64,000 bases of DNA from Rotaria socialis (taxonomy: Eukaryota > Rotifera > Eurotatoria > Philodinida > Philodinidae): assembly GCA_905331475.1 (NCBI GenBank), contig CAJNYU010001291.1, positions 248,001 through 312,000 of the forward strand. Reading direction: 5' to 3'. The position numbers and the translations under genes were made by a program. Below, in pieces: positions 63,711 through 64,000 of this stretch (positions are counted from its first letter, which is position 1; every line of letters starts with the position of its first letter). The notes beneath the pieces are model-generated. The model saw only the letters and a list, made by a program, of their open reading frames with translations, was not told the origin of the DNA and searched no databases.

Positions 63711-64000
63711 AAGCGAGTTAGTGGCATATGAATTAATTAATAATTTGTGTAAGCAACACCCTAGCATCCCCAAGAGCGCTTGTTGGTGATTTGAAATAAT
63801 GCCTTCGGTCTTGCCAAAGCGAGCAAACAGGTGTGGTCGGCGTTTTAAATGATTTCGAGTTGCAAGGACGAACAACATAGTATGCATATATAGCAAGTTT
63901 ATCTCACCCTGTGTAATAATAAATGGCTCTGGGTTTCGCGTTAGACCAGGAAATGATGGATGAATCATGTTATAGTTGCAGGAGTTACGATAAACGACTT
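63711..64000. other. End of window, no gene identified
   Basis: A minus-strand open frame (63681-63968) covers this stretch but has no recognisable domain. It could be a fragment of a mobile element. The window ends inside it. Confidence 0.3.

Noticed and set aside
1..64000. CRISPR arrays, bacterial operons, ribosome-binding sites, rRNA or tRNA genes
   Set aside because: None seen. The intron-rich genes are eukaryotic, and the direct repeats present are TE ends, microsatellites or the 160-bp tandem array, not spacer-separated CRISPR repeats.

Overview
The window looks like an AT-rich invertebrate genome with many short (about 50-60 bp) GT-AG introns inside long multi-exon genes. C-rich/G-rich stretches matching the TGTGGG-type telomeric repeat known from bdelloid rotifers occur near 57.2 kb and 61.5 kb. 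I therefore infer a bdelloid rotifer or close relative. All gene models come from reading splice sites and frames by eye, with no alignments or transcript data.

Layout. (1) 1.2-3.4 kb: a three-exon ankyrin-repeat gene (+). (2) 4.3-5.2 kb: a 914-bp non-autonomous hAT-type transposon with perfect 23-bp inverted repeats and an exact 8-bp target duplication, in a gene-free stretch. (3) 10.6-33.4 kb: a very large gene (+), 36 exons whose phases all agree, 3,554 codons plus a missing or uncertain 5' exon. Its C-terminal two thirds is a complete phospholipase C epsilon (RasGEF, PH-like, EF-like, PLC X, PLC Y, C2, RA1, RA2). Ahead of this lies about 1,600 residues of helical-repeat (ARM-like) and talin-like FERM sequence that I do not know from vertebrate PLCE1. 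(4) 34.9-36.7 kb: SPEF1/CLAMP (-), a calponin-homology microtubule protein. (5) 37.3-46.4 kb: a 14-exon, low-complexity, probably nuclear protein of 1,213 residues with no recognised family (+). (6) 47.6-49.0 kb: 3-hydroxyisobutyrate dehydrogenase (-). (7) 49.1-50.2 kb: an LRRC59-like ER leucine-rich-repeat protein (-), whose second exon junction appears out of frame by one base.

From about 50.3 kb to the end the character changes. Conserved genes stop. The DNA is dominated by inverted-repeat elements filled with one short motif repeated in both orientations, Tc1-like and piggyBac-like ends, an LTR-like piece, telomere-like repeats, a perfect 122-bp inverted repeat abutting an undetermined base, and a 160-bp tandem repeat. 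The only likely genes here encode secreted proteins (57.2-58.3 kb, and a tentative 80-residue peptide at 58.7-59.6 kb). This resembles a subtelomeric or TE-rich compartment beside a block of core genes. The genes show no operon logic. Notable arrangements are the divergent pair SPEF1/unknown gene sharing a 603-bp spacer and the tightly packed codirectional HIBADH and LRRC59 genes (145-bp spacer).
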